Shown here: positions 29,676-39,082 of the stretch, piece by piece | Layout: each line of letters opens with the position of its first letter | How positions within the stretch are numbered: position 1 is the first letter of the stretch | Source: Bacteroidetes bacterium MED-G20 | Lineage (GTDB): Bacteria; Bacteroidota; Bacteroidia; Flavobacteriales_D; Parvicellaceae | NCBI GenBank assembly: GCA_905182745.1 | Contig: CAJJCR010000006.1 | Coordinates: 23,399-87,398, forward strand | DNA: 64,000 nucleotides | Reading direction: 5' to 3' | Notes under the pieces: generated by a model | Databases searched by the model: none | The model's input: only the letters and a program-made list of their open reading frames with translations | What the model was told of the DNA's origin: nothing | Position numbers and translations under genes: made by a program

Positions 29676-31519
29676 ATGTGTGGTATCGTAGCTTATTTAG
29701 GCGAAAAAAATGCCTATGAAATAGTAATTAAGGGTCTTCAAAGACTGGAGTATAGGGGCTACGACAGCTCTGGGGTTGCAATTCAAAAAGATAACTCTGT
29801 TAATGTTTACAAACAAAAAGGCAAGGTTCAAGATTTAATTGATTTTGCCAAAAATAAAGATACCAAGGGGAATCTTGCCATAGGACATACTCGATGGGCG
29901 ACACATGGACTTCCTAATAATATTAACGCGCACCCACACCAGTCTAGTAATGGGAAAATTAGCCTTGTTCACAATGGAATTATTGAAAACTATTCTGTTT
30001 TAAAGAAGGAATTGGAACAAAGAGGGCATGTATTTAAGAGCGAAACAGATACCGAGGTTTTAGTTCACTTAATCGGTGATATTCATAACAATGGAAAACA
30101 AAGTTTATTTGATTCTGTTAGATTGGCTTTAAACGAAGTAATTGGAGCTTATGCAATTGTTGTTATAAGCGATGATAATTCTGACGAATTAATTGCAGCA
30201 AGAAAATCTAGTCCACTAGTAGTAGGATTAGGGGAAGGTGAATTCTTTTGCGCATCCGATGCAACGCCTATAATAGAGTACACTAAAAATGTAGTTTATT
30301 TAGAAGATGGTGAGATTGCTCATATAAGTTTAAAAAATGGTTTGAAGCTAAAGACCATTGGGAACCAAAATAAAACTCCTTACATACAAGAACTAGAAAT
30401 GCACTTAGAAACCTTAGAAAAAGGAGGCTATGAACACTTTATGCTTAAAGAGATATACGAGCAACCTCAGTCTATTATGGACTCTATGAGAGGACGTTTC
30501 AGTGTAACGAAAGGAAAAGTTGCTTTGGGAGGAATTTTAGATTTTGAAGAAAAGCTAATCAATGCCAAACGATTAATATTTGTCGCATGTGGAACTTCTT
30601 GGCATGCTGGCCTAGTAGGAGAATACTTGTTTGAAGAAATTGCAAGAATTCCTGTGGAAGTGGAGTATGCATCAGAATTTAGATATAGAAATCCTATAAT
30701 AAATGAAGACGATGTAGTAATAGCTATTTCTCAATCTGGCGAAACGGCAGATACATTGGCAGCAATAAAGCTGGCAAAAGAAAGAAAAGCAACATTAATT
30801 GGAATTTGTAATGTAGTGGGAAGTTCTATTTCTAGAGAAACCCATTGTGGCTCTTATACCCATGCTGGGCCAGAAATTGGCGTAGCGTCCACCAAAGCCT
30901 TCACTGCTCAAGTTACTATCCTTACTTTAATGTCAATGATGATTGGTAAAAGAAAAGGAACTATTTCTAATGAGAGATTCAATAGGCTATTAGTAGAACT
31001 TAAATGCTATTCCTGAGAAACTAAAAACAGTTTTAAAGGAAAATGATTTAATTGAAAAAATTGCCAAAATATACCATAAGTCTACCAATGCACTTTATTT
31101 AGGAAGAGGAATAAATTTCCCTCTAGCACTGGAAGGAGCTTTGAAACTTAAAAGAGATATCTTACATACATGCAGAAGGCTATCCAGCAGCAGAAATGAA
31201 GCATGGTCCTATTGCATTAATTGATGAAGAAATGCCTGTTTTTGTAATTGCTACTAAAGATTCTAGTTATGAAAAAATAGTTTCTAATATTCAGGAAGTA
31301 AAAGCAAGAAAAGGAAAAGTTATTGCTATAGTAAGTCATGGAGATACGGAAGTAAAGAAAATAGCAGATCATTATATAGAGATACCAAAGTGTGATGATT
31401 TATTGGTTCCACTATTGGCTACAGTTCCCCTACAATTATTGAGTTACCATATAGCGCTAATGAGAGGATGTAATGTTGATCAGCCTAGAAATTTAGCGAA
31501 GTCTGTTACAGTGGAATGA
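29676..31519 (+). CDS. glmS: Glutamine--fructose-6-phosphate aminotransferase (2 indels)
   Basis: Makes glucosamine 6-phosphate for cell-wall and LPS synthesis. The N-terminal Cys nucleophile is in MCGIVAYLG, with GHTRWATHG near residue 73. SIS domains follow ([22 protein letters not shown]). Two extra A in poly-A runs (near 31004 and 31154) break the frame. Across them the text continues ([48 protein letters not shown]). The protein ends in the family C-terminus [15 protein letters not shown]. The repaired length is 613 residues, typical of GlmS, so sequence error is likely. Confidence 0.93.
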
Positions 31520-31550
31520 GTTTGATAGGGGGTATTTAATCCCTCATCTA

Positions 31551-31832
31551 TTGGTTGATATAGAAGTAACATCTCCGAAACTTTGGGTACTACCACTCAC
31601 CTCTTCACAAATAGAAAAATACAACTACATAAAGGAAAAAAGAGATGAGGGATATTTCTATTATCAGATTAGTGATATGATGAATGAATCCAACTTCAAA
31701 CCTCAAAGAACCGACAAATTCACCCCACAACAAGTATGGGGATTGGAATTTAAGATGGAAAAACGACTAAAAAGATTAGATAAAATAAAGAACCCTAAAA
31801 TTCTAAAAATTAGTATTTTAGAGAAGAAATAA
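31551..31832 (+). CDS. Small protein resembling the tail of site-specific recombinases
   Basis: Up to 93 residues from a TTG; the frame is open further upstream, so the start is unsure. The segment YIKEKRDEGYFYYQISDMMN, then FKPQRTDKFTPQQVWGLEFK, resembles the helix-turn-helix region of serine recombinases (ISxxLNExGxxTxRGxxFTxxxV). There is no catalytic domain. It may be a stand-alone DNA-binding protein or a recombinase remnant. It follows glmS directly and begins a stretch of unknown genes. Confidence 0.5.
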   Translation: MVDIEVTSPKLWVLPLTSSQIEKYNYIKEKRDEGYFYYQISDMMNESNFKPQRTDKFTPQQVWGLEFKMEKRLKRLDKIKNPKILKISILEKK

Positions 31833-31855
31833 ATTTTGTAATTTAAAATAATAGT

Positions 31856-32005
31856 ATGGAGGTATTTGGAATTATTGGAATGTCGTTAGGAACGATGGGG
31901 TTTGTGTTTGGAATAATCTGTTTAAACCAAATGGGGAAACTCATAAAAACTCTAAAAGAAAAGAAAATTCTTGAAGAGGATTACAAAAATGTAGATACGT
32001 TTTAA
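31856..32005 (+). CDS. 49-residue single-pass membrane protein, unknown
   Basis: ATG-to-TAA frame of 49 residues: an N-terminal hydrophobic helix (FGIIGMSLGTMGFVFGIICL) followed by a charged tail (KLIKTLKEKKILEEDYKN). The pattern of a short anchor plus a predicted cytoplasmic coil is that of a genuine small membrane protein rather than a random frame. It begins 23 nt after the upstream gene. I recognise no family with confidence. Confidence 0.5.
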   Translation: MEVFGIIGMSLGTMGFVFGIICLNQMGKLIKTLKEKKILEEDYKNVDTF

Positions 32006-32241
32006 ATTAAAACTGATTTATTTGAATATCAACCCACAGATTTGTCTTTAGTGACTACGGTAGAATAACATAATCAACTGATAATCAAACACCTTAGATT
32101 GTTATTTGTGATTTTTTAATAATTAATAAATGAATTTAATTGTCGACCCAAACGAGGTTAAAATAATATTAGAGCAAAAAAAAATCCCCAACTTTTTTAA
32201 TTGAAGATTTATAATTAATACAAATAAATAATATGGTTTAT
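32006..32241. other. Gene-free AT-rich gap
   Basis: A 236-nt convergent gap between the small membrane gene and the minus-strand secreted-protein gene. It holds a 24-codon ATG frame (32131-32205) without supporting features. No hairpin terminator, tRNA or clear repeat was seen. Confidence 0.4.
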
Positions 32242-32580
32242 TTATTTGTTTCTAATTTCTTTAACAGCAGCCATTATTGCTTTAGTTTTTTCAGAATCAT
32301 ATCTCCCATTTAAAGTTTTAACAAGCTCTTTTCTAGAGGCTTTATAAACTTGTTTTTTTTCTTCCTCAGACAAATCTTTACCTTTAATTTTTTCCTGTTG
32401 TTTTAGAAATTTATCAATATAAGTATCGTAAAGAAATTTCTGATCTTCTTTAGTCAATTTTAACTGAGTGGTAGCATATTCAGAAAATGAAGTAGCTCTT
32501 TTAATTTGATAGTTGTTCTGAGCACTTGAATTAAATGAGATGACAAGCAATAGTGCAAATAATTTGATTGATTTTTTCAT
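32242..32580 (-). CDS. Small secreted helical protein, unknown
   Basis: A 112-residue protein with a signal peptide (FALLLVISFNSSAQ). The mature part is helical and charged, with LKLTKEDQKFLYDTYIDKF and LSEEEKKQVYKASRKELVK, recalling LTxxQ/Spy-like periplasmic helical proteins but without a clear match. It is transcribed in the same direction as the propeller gene upstream, at a 53-nt gap. Confidence 0.6.
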   Translation of the reverse strand: MKKSIKLFALLLVISFNSSAQNNYQIKRATSFSEYATTQLKLTKEDQKFLYDTYIDKFLKQQEKIKGKDLSEEEKKQVYKASRKELVKTLNGRYDSEKTKAIMAAVKEIRNK

Positions 32581-32633
32581 GTTTTATTTTAAATGTTAAG
32601 TTTTAAATTATGGATTATGGATTAAAAAAATAT

Positions 32634-33921
32634 TTATTCAACCACTATTTTTTTCTTCACTGATCCATCATCATATATTTCTATAATTATATTATTAGGT
32701 TGAGGATTGGTTTCTCTTCCTAAAATATCCACTATCTTCTGTAATTTCCTATTGGGATTTGGGAGGTTAAATATTGCTGTAGTATTTGCTTCTGTTTTAA
32801 TGAGAAAGAAATCTCTATCTCCATTACCATAAGAATCTGTTCCACCAATAATTACATACCCTCCATCTGAAGTTAGCTGCATATAGTAAGCAATTTCAAA
32901 ATTTGCCCCTCCAAATGTTTCATTCCAAAGCTCGGTTCCATTACTATCTGTTTTTATTAAATAAGCATCACGAGCCCCAGCTCCAAAAGAATCTGTTCCT
33001 CCACAAATAACATAACCTCCATCGGGTGTTTGTTGTACAGCCGTTCCTAAATCAAAAGATGGTCCTCCAAAAGTTTTGTACCATTGTTCTGTTCCACTCC
33101 CGTCTGTTTTTATTAAGTAAACATCCTTGTTCACCAGCTCCAAAAGAAGCTGTTCTACCTGTGATAATATACCCGCCATCTGAAGTTTGTTTCACACTGT
33201 TGCCCACATCAAACTCTACCCCGCCAAAAGTTTGATTCCATTGCTCTACTCCATTTCCATCTGTTTTTATTAGGTATACATCTCTATCTCCATTGCCAAA
33301 AGAATTGGTTCCACCAACAATTATATACCCTCCATCTGTGGTTTGTTGTACACAGTTTCCCAAATCAAAGACAGATCCTCCAAAGGTTTGAGTCCATTGT
33401 TCAGTTCCATTAATATCTGTTTTTACGAGATAAACATCTCTCCCTCCATTGCCAAAAGATTCTGTAGCACCGGTGATAATAAATCCTCCATCTGTAGTTT
33501 GTTGTACAAAAAATCCAAAATCAAGACTAGTTCCTCCATAAGTTTTGGTCCAAAGAGTATCCCCATTAGCATCTGTTTTTATAAGATAGACGTCCTTATC
33601 TCCATTACCATATTCTGTTCTTCCTGCAATGATATATCCTCCGTCTGATGTTACCTGTAGTGAACTGCCATAGTCTTGACTTGCCCCTCCGAAAGTTTTA
33701 GTCCAAAGTGAGTCTCCATTAGCATCTGTTTTCACAAGGTAGACATCAGCATTTCCGTTACCATAAGATTCTGTAGACCCAGTAACAATATAACCGCCAT
33801 CTGAAGTTGGCTGAACAGAGTATCCTAAATCAAAATTTGTGCCTCCAAAGGTCTTTTCGAATCCTTGCCCAAAACCAATAAATGGGATAGTAAGTAATAG
33901 TATAAATAGTATTTTATGCAT
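32634..33921 (-). CDS. Secreted seven-repeat beta-propeller protein with sorting-type tail (frameshifted)
   Basis: A signal peptide (ILFILLLTIPFIGFGQG) is followed by seven repeats of about 52 residues. Each carries TFGG, TSDGGYII, FGNGDRDVYLIKTD and ending W/F, consistent with a seven-bladed propeller. An extra G near 33125 breaks the frame in repeat 5 (GAGEQ-DVYLIKTDG); repaired length is 428. The C-terminal 45 residues (VDILGRETNPQPNN, then IEIYDDGSVKKKIVVE) look like a short Bacteroidota C-terminal sorting domain of the type-IX secretion kind. Surface or secreted location is inferred. Ligand and role are unknown. Confidence 0.75.
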
Positions 33922-34033
33922 ACACTAAAGTTAGTGAAAAGTTATGTTTTTAATTGTCTTTTTTAAGAAATGTTAATGTTAGAAACATAAATAAAATTAA
34001 AAAAATACAAATTAATTTTTTTTATATATTGAC

Positions 34034-34060
34034 TTTAATAGGACAATAAACCCTATTAAA
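34034..34060. other. AT-rich stem-loop downstream of a small unknown gene
   Basis: TTTAATAGG and CCTATTAAA form a perfect 9-bp stem with a 9-nt loop, just past the stop of the minus-strand gene at 34069. No T tract follows on the minus strand, so it is not a standard terminator. It could be an mRNA 3'-end structure or chance. Confidence 0.3.
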
Positions 34061-34068
34061 ACCTCCAA

Positions 34069-34305
34069 TTACTTATTTATTAAAAATGCTCTTTGCGGCT
34101 TTAATGCATGCTTTATTTTATCAACGTGCTGTTTATTTATAATTAAAAAAGCAATATTATGATAGTCATTAATAGAATCCACTCCAATAGTATGAAATGG
34201 CAAATCCTCTTTTACTAAAAACTCGTCTAGATGAATATTGAAATGTTGAGCAGTCTTTAATGAATCTAATCCATTAAAATCCCATATTAGTTTTATTTTT
34301 TGCAT
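34069..34305 (-). CDS. Conserved small protein, unknown
   Basis: A 78-residue soluble protein: KIKLIWDFNGLDSLKTAQHF, then a PFHTIGVDSIND segment, AFLIINKQHVDKI and a C-terminal LKPQRAF. The layout resembles a small conserved Bacteroidota family without a named function. It lies 9 nt downstream of the 213-residue unknown gene, so they probably share the promoter inside the palindromic repeat. Confidence 0.6.
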   Translation of the reverse strand: MQKIKLIWDFNGLDSLKTAQHFNIHLDEFLVKEDLPFHTIGVDSINDYHNIAFLIINKQHVDKIKHALKPQRAFLINK

Positions 34306-34314
34306 TGGTTTAGT

Positions 34315-34956
34315 TTACCATCTATAAATTTCACTCCCTATTTCATTACTCCAAAGCTCTATATCTTTTAAAGAGTGTTTAGACTCAAAAAATTTATCCC
34401 ATGTGTTTTTAAAAATATAATTTCTTATATAGACCGAGTAAAGTACTTTAAGCTCTACCTTAAGCTCTTCACTATTTAAATTATTGTAAGACTTATTGTA
34501 AATTTTTGTTAGCGAGGTTTTAATTTTTTCAGAGGACCCGACATAAATATTTTTAAATCTTTTATCAAAAGCAGTAACTCTTAAATAAAATTTTTGGTTG
34601 GACTGAATTTTGGATTTTTTCCTGTGGGTTCTTAACCCAATAGAAATTGAAAATTGGTACTTATTAATTATATCTTCTAAATTTTCTTTTGCTAAATTCA
34701 TTTTGTCTAAATAAGAATCCTTTGATTTAGAAGGTGTAATTTGTTTTTTTAGTTTTTGAACTAGTAGCTGCTTTTTTCTTATTTCTTGCTGTAAAGTAAG
34801 AATTTGCAAAGATTTACTTTCTATTATTTGATAATTCTCTCTTAGTTTTCGATATTCTATCCTTTCTTTCTTTTTTAAATTAATGAAAACCTGATCTGGG
34901 AGATAATCTAAAAAGAAAGTTTCTTTATAAGAGCGGTATTTAAGTAGATTAGACAA
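34315..34956 (-). CDS. Coiled-coil protein of unknown function, possibly autoregulated
   Basis: A 213-residue, Lys-rich protein. Residues about 25-105 form heptad-like helices (YRKLRENYQIIESKSLQ, EIRKKQLLVQKLKKQI). The C-terminal half is basic and mixed (FYLRVTAFDKRFKNIYVGS). No family is recognised and no catalytic motif is seen; DNA binding is possible from its basicity only. Its start codon lies 4 nt from a palindromic 56-bp unit that contains a near-perfect promoter directed at it, so regulation through that palindrome is likely. It heads a two-gene unit with the 78-residue gene. Confidence 0.6.
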   Translation of the reverse strand: MSNLLKYRSYKETFFLDYLPDQVFINLKKKERIEYRKLRENYQIIESKSLQILTLQQEIRKKQLLVQKLKKQITPSKSKDSYLDKMNLAKENLEDIINKYQFSISIGLRTHRKKSKIQSNQKFYLRVTAFDKRFKNIYVGSSEKIKTSLTKIYNKSYNNLNSEELKVELKVLYSVYIRNYIFKNTWDKFFESKHSLKDIELWSNEIGSEIYRW

Positions 34957-34959
34957 TGA

Positions 34960-35015
34960 GATTAAATTGTGGTTTAATCAAATATAAAAAAATATTTTAT
35001 ACCACAAAATAAAAA
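34960..35015. repeat. Palindromic 56-bp unit, copy A
   Basis: Ends GATTAAATTGTGGTTT (34960-34975) and TACCACAAAATAAAAA (35000-35015) around a 24-nt AT-rich centre. TTGTGGT and ACCACAA form an inverted repeat. Copy B, 143 bp away, has the same two 16-mers at the same spacing but a different centre. On the minus strand this copy contains TTTG-N18-TATATTTG, a full promoter, with one half-site on the -33 box and the other at the expected transcription start. Confidence 0.75.
34979..35008 (-). promoter_or_regulatory. Promoter inside palindrome, directed at the unknown coiled-coil gene
   Basis: Minus strand: TTTG (35008-35005), 18-nt spacer, TATATTTG (34986-34979), matching the Bacteroidota promoter closely. 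The flanking TTGTGGT/ACCACAA half-sites overlap the -33 box and the predicted start site, a typical operator layout for a repressor. Confidence 0.55.
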
Positions 35016-35292
35016 ATCCCAGGACCTTAACTAAGCAACTAATTAATATAATTACAGAGCAAGCATCTTTATATAAGTGATATTTGTGTACAGTAGAATA
35101 TAGATTAAATTGTGGTTTTTTTAATAATTTAAACTATACTTTTACCACAAAATAAAAATCTTTTTGCAAAAAGAACACATTAAAAATGGGATAAACAAAA
35201 ATTTACCTTTAAAAAAATCATCTAAAAAGTAAAAAAAAATTGGTTTATTTATTTGCGTATTATTAAAGTAATGATTCTACCCTTATGGTTTT
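35016..35292. other. Intergenic region with repeat copy B
   Basis: This gap, part of a 336-nt gene-free stretch, contains repeat copy B and then AT-rich sequence with A-tracts up to the CotH-like gene. No RNA gene or reading frame of note was seen; a convincing promoter for the CotH-like gene was not found. Confidence 0.4.
35103..35158. repeat. Palindromic 56-bp unit, copy B
   Basis: Same two 16-mers and same 24-nt spacer length as copy A, but the centre differs. At the position of the -7 box (minus strand) it has AATTATTA instead of TATATTTG, so it keeps the half-sites but not the promoter. It may be a second operator. Confidence 0.75.
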
Positions 35293-37311
35293 TTGTCTAA
35301 AAATGATTTAAATATATTGACTAGTTATTGTTTTTTGAAAGGAAAAAAATTCAAAATATATCTACCTCTATTGTTTTTTTTTGTGTGTGCATTTAGCTGC
35401 AAAGAAAATAATAAAACCATATTATTATTCGATATGGAAAAAGTGGAAGGAAACTATTTTACTTCTCGAAATTTAGAACGCGTCTCCAATTCTCTAGCAC
35501 AATCTTCAGATTATTCAAAATCAGGAAATTATAGTGCCAAAATCTACGATAAAAATCCTTATGGACTTAGCTATAATTTTAAAAATTTAAAAAAAGGCAA
35601 TGAGATAATAATTTCTGTCTGGGAAAAGACAGGAGGAGCAAGAGGCCACTTAAAGTTGGTGGATGAAGAAAAAAATATTATGGCTATTAAAAGAAGACAT
35701 CCAAAAAAAACAGAAAGTAAATGGGTGTTAATCAATCTTAGCTTTATAGTAGAAGAAGATTCTAGAGAAATTAAGTTTTTCATTCATAATGAAAAAACTC
35801 TTCCTGCTTACTATGACGACTTAAAGATAGAGTTGTTAAATAAGTCCAGAAGACCAGTATTCAAAAAAGAAAATGTAAGCATTCAAATTAAATCCAAAGA
35901 TTTGGATAAGCTTTTTAAATATAGAGACAAAGCAATTCAAAATGGTGTGATTGGTAAATCCTTAAAAAAATACTTTAGCGGAATTATGGTCTACAATACA
36001 GAGGAAATTCCAATCAAAATCCGTTTAAAAGGAGACTGGGTAGATCATCTTAGCGGAGACAAATGGTCTTTTAGAATTAAAATTTTAGGAGATAAATATT
36101 TTAAAGGGATGAAAGCATTCTCCATCCAACATCCCAAAACGCGATCTTTTCTTAAAGAATGGATAATGCACCAAATATTTAGAGACGAAAATATTTTAAC
36201 TACAAGATATGGCTTCATAACCGCGTCTTTGAACGGGAACAATTTAGGAATATATGCTTATGAAGAACACTTTAGTAAAGAATTACTAAAATACAACAAT
36301 AGGAAAGAGGCCCCTATACTTAAATTTAACGAAGAAGGGGTATGGGAAACAAGATTAAATAATCCAAAGAATAGAAATTTTTATCCATATTTTGAAGCCT
36401 CAGAAATAATTCCTTTTCAAAAGAAAAAAATTCTTTCCTCCGACACATTAAAACAAGTTTTTAAAAAAGGATTAAAATTAATGACTAAATACAAAGAGTT
36501 TGATGAAAATTTAGAAGATTTATTTGATTTAAATTATATAGCAAAACTTTATGCTCTTTACGACATTGGAAAAATAAGGCATTCTTACCATTGGCATAAT
36601 CAACGTTTTTATTATAATCCTAAAGAAAACAAGTTAGAGCACATTGCATTTGATTGTTACGCAGGGATAGAAGAAGGAATTAAAGATATTATATATGGGT
36701 ATACTAAAAAAAATTATTCGGGGTTTAAAGCAACTTATCTCTCGAAACAATTCTTCAATAATGATATATTTGTTTCTAATTACAAAAACTTTCTAAATAA
36801 GTTCTCAGAACCAGAGTACTTAACTAGTATTGTCAATAAGTACAAACTTAGTTCAGATTCATTACATAATATTTTGAAATATGAATTTCCAAATTATGAG
36901 TTTGATATAGATTATCTAATAAATAATGCAAAAGCTATTAGAGAATTGCTTCCAAGCTATACTTCAAATCCTGATTTTTCAGTTAAGCCACTTAATTATG
37001 ATTATGCATCAATTGAAAATAATTATTTCCCATCTGTTGGAATAAAAGCAAAAAAACATATCAATAGTAAAAATGAATTGGTTTTAAAAATAAATAACTA
37101 CCATTTAGACACTATTTATTTGGTAGGATATTCTAGAGAAGGAAAAAGCAATGATCTAGTTAAATTTAAAGATTCTATTTTTTTAATGCCATTTCAAATT
37201 AAAGGAGAATCAATAGAACTGAAAATTAACGGAGATGCTGATTTTATATTTTTCAAACCACAAAACACAAAAAAATTAGAGGTTATGAATATTGAAGAAA
37301 AGTTGATTTAA
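35293..37311 (+). CDS. CotH-kinase-like lipoprotein
   Basis: A lipoprotein of up to 672 residues. The first TTG gives a long N-terminus; a start at TTG 35335 gives a compact SPII signal (LLFFFVCAFSC) and is more likely. After a beta-rich, carbohydrate-binding-like region (residues about 40-180), the central part resembles the CotH/spore-coat kinase-like fold: RLKGDWVDHL and WSFRIKILG near 245-265, a LGIYAYEEHF strand near 317 and HIAFDCYAG near 455. Catalytic identity cannot be proved here. It is probably an extracytoplasmic, possibly capsule- or envelope-related protein. No fs is seen. Confidence 0.6.
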   Translation: MSKNDLNILTSYCFLKGKKFKIYLPLLFFFVCAFSCKENNKTILLFDMEKVEGNYFTSRNLERVSNSLAQSSDYSKSGNYSAKIYDKNPYGLSYNFKNLKKGNEIIISVWEKTGGARGHLKLVDEEKNIMAIKRRHPKKTESKWVLINLSFIVEEDSREIKFFIHNEKTLPAYYDDLKIELLNKSRRPVFKKENVSIQIKSKDLDKLFKYRDKAIQNGVIGKSLKKYFSGIMVYNTEEIPIKIRLKGDWVDHLSGDKWSFRIKILGDKYFKGMKAFSIQHPKTRSFLKEWIMHQIFRDENILTTRYGFITASLNGNNLGIYAYEEHFSKELLKYNNRKEAPILKFNEEGVWETRLNNPKNRNFYPYFEASEIIPFQKKKILSSDTLKQVFKKGLKLMTKYKEFDENLEDLFDLNYIAKLYALYDIGKIRHSYHWHNQRFYYNPKENKLEHIAFDCYAGIEEGIKDIIYGYTKKNYSGFKATYLSKQFFNNDIFVSNYKNFLNKFSEPEYLTSIVNKYKLSSDSLHNILKYEFPNYEFDIDYLINNAKAIRELLPSYTSNPDFSVKPLNYDYASIENNYFPSVGIKAKKHINSKNELVLKINNYHLDTIYLVGYSREGKSNDLVKFKDSIFLMPFQIKGESIELKINGDADFIFFKPQNTKKLEVMNIEEKLI

Positions 37312-39082
37312 TTATAATTTTCTAGACACCTTTCTTACAGTGCTACTTTTAGGAGCAGATTGTTCCACTTTTGTTTTCAATTCCCCTTTTCTAGTATTCT
37401 TTTTCTTCTCTGTTTTTGTATCGTAAGAAGATTTGGAGTTCTTGGTCTTTTTAGACTTTTGTTTTTTGTCAGAATTACCTTTGGAGTTATAATTGGTTCT
37501 TTTTGGAGTATTGGAATCACTTGACGATCCACTATTAGCTGCAGAACCCTCTTTACTTTTTTCGCTATCAGAAGATACTGATTTTGCTCTATTTTCGTCT
37601 TCTTCATCTATAGGCTTTTCTTTTTTATCTCTTCCAAAAGTTAAATTAAGTCCAAAATGAATTTGACCATTTCTAACTTTCTTAGTGTCAATGTTTATAC
37701 TAGAGGCCGCATCAGAAAGAAAATTATCTCTCGGATTTAGAGTGCCAAAAGCAAGAACATTGTCTGTTAAACAATAAATTTCCACTGGGCCAAGATTTAC
37801 AGACAGACCAAAGCCAACATTGGAGTAGCTTCGATTGTATATTGAATAAGAAGCTGTTGCAGAAAGGAAATTACCAAGGTGGTAATTGTAAGCTAATCCC
37901 ATAGCCTCGTCTCCATATTCCTCGTACAAATGAACTGTATAGGCTCAAAGAAACAAAGTTATTATGGTCTACTGTATATTCCATAGATGCATATATTTTT
38001 GTTCGAAGCGCTGTACTATAGCTTTCGTTAGTATATGAATAATTGTTTTTTAAATCTTCTTCTATGGAATCTTCCAGTACTTCTTTTAAAAAATCAACAC
38101 TAGAACCATCTCCAAAAATAGAAATTGGATCGCCAATACCATCGTATTCATAATCCCAGGCCTCTAACTTAGAATTGGCAGTATAACTGTTCCAATTTAT
38201 AAAGCCTAAATCCAAAACAGACGCTTCTAAAAGTAGCTTATCAGTTAGGTGGTAATTGAATCCTAAGTCAATTCCTAATCCCCGGTTGTTTCTGTTAAAT
38301 AAATAATTATTAATGTATCCTGCTGAAAAGCCAGACTGCTGCATTATCAAAGAATCGTTGGTATTCAGTCCTCCAATTGCTGGGATATCACCATCCACCA
38401 TTACTTGAGGCAAGCCAGAAGTTCTAAAATCAAAAGCCATATCAAATTTTAACGCATGCGTATTTTGATCGGTTTCAATTCCCATGTAACTCACATCAGT
38501 AGTAAAGTTTTCCATTCCGTATAGATACTTTAGTCTTGCGCCATAAGAAAATTTATGATGGACATCGTGCACCCAATGAACGGCATATTCCCTCCAATGG
38601 GTGAAATCAAACCCAAGCCCATCCAAAGAAGCCCTTTTGCCCAAAAGATTATTACCATTTCCCTCCATAGCAAGAACAATCAAGTCTTTTGGATAATTAA
38701 AAGTAAAATCTAACTTTTCAGTTACGTTGAAAGAAAAGAAGTTATTTCCTGCTTTAAAACCAACAAAAAATAAATCTGTACTAGCATTAAGGATGAAAAA
38801 GTTTTCCGATGACATTTTGGCTATGGCATTGTCAACATCTGGCATCATAATACCATCAGCATTTTGATAAAATATATCTCCTATTGAAAAACCTGTATTA
38901 AAGACAGAGCCATATACACTAGAAATAATAGGCAACCCAATATCCAACTTTGAATCTGGAAAAGAAGCTGGATCAACTTGAGTAATTTGAGGAATAGAAG
39001 GCATATGATACAATATGAAATCTTGCTGAGCATTGAATTTAGTCAGTAGAAAAATTAACGATATGAAAATAACTTTTCTCAT
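37312..39082 (-). CDS. DUF5723 family outer-membrane protein (frameshifted)
   Basis: Predicted beta-barrel outer-membrane protein. After a signal peptide (FISLIFLLTKFNAQQ), text such as HMPSIPQITQVDPASFPDSK and GLGIDLGFNYHLTDKLLLEA is typical of DUF5723 barrels. Near 37940 one extra T shifts the frame; the continuation HLYEEYGDEAMGLAYNYHLG restores a 589-residue protein. The last 100 residues are a Ser/Lys-rich low-complexity tail (KQKSKKTKNSKSS) that is probably extracellular or periplasmic. It overlaps its upstream lipoprotein gene by 1 nt, so the two form a unit. Confidence 0.75.

Noticed and set aside
32131..32205. 24-codon ATG frame in a gap
   Set aside because: Too short, no promoter or family pattern, and no conserved neighbour arrangement.
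34034..34060. Stem-loop as a true terminator
   Set aside because: No T tract follows it on either strand; kept only as a low-confidence structural note.
34960..35158. CRISPR array from the repeated 16-mers
   Set aside because: Only two units; each has an inverted-repeat structure and the variable centre lies inside the unit rather than between repeats. No cas gene is near.
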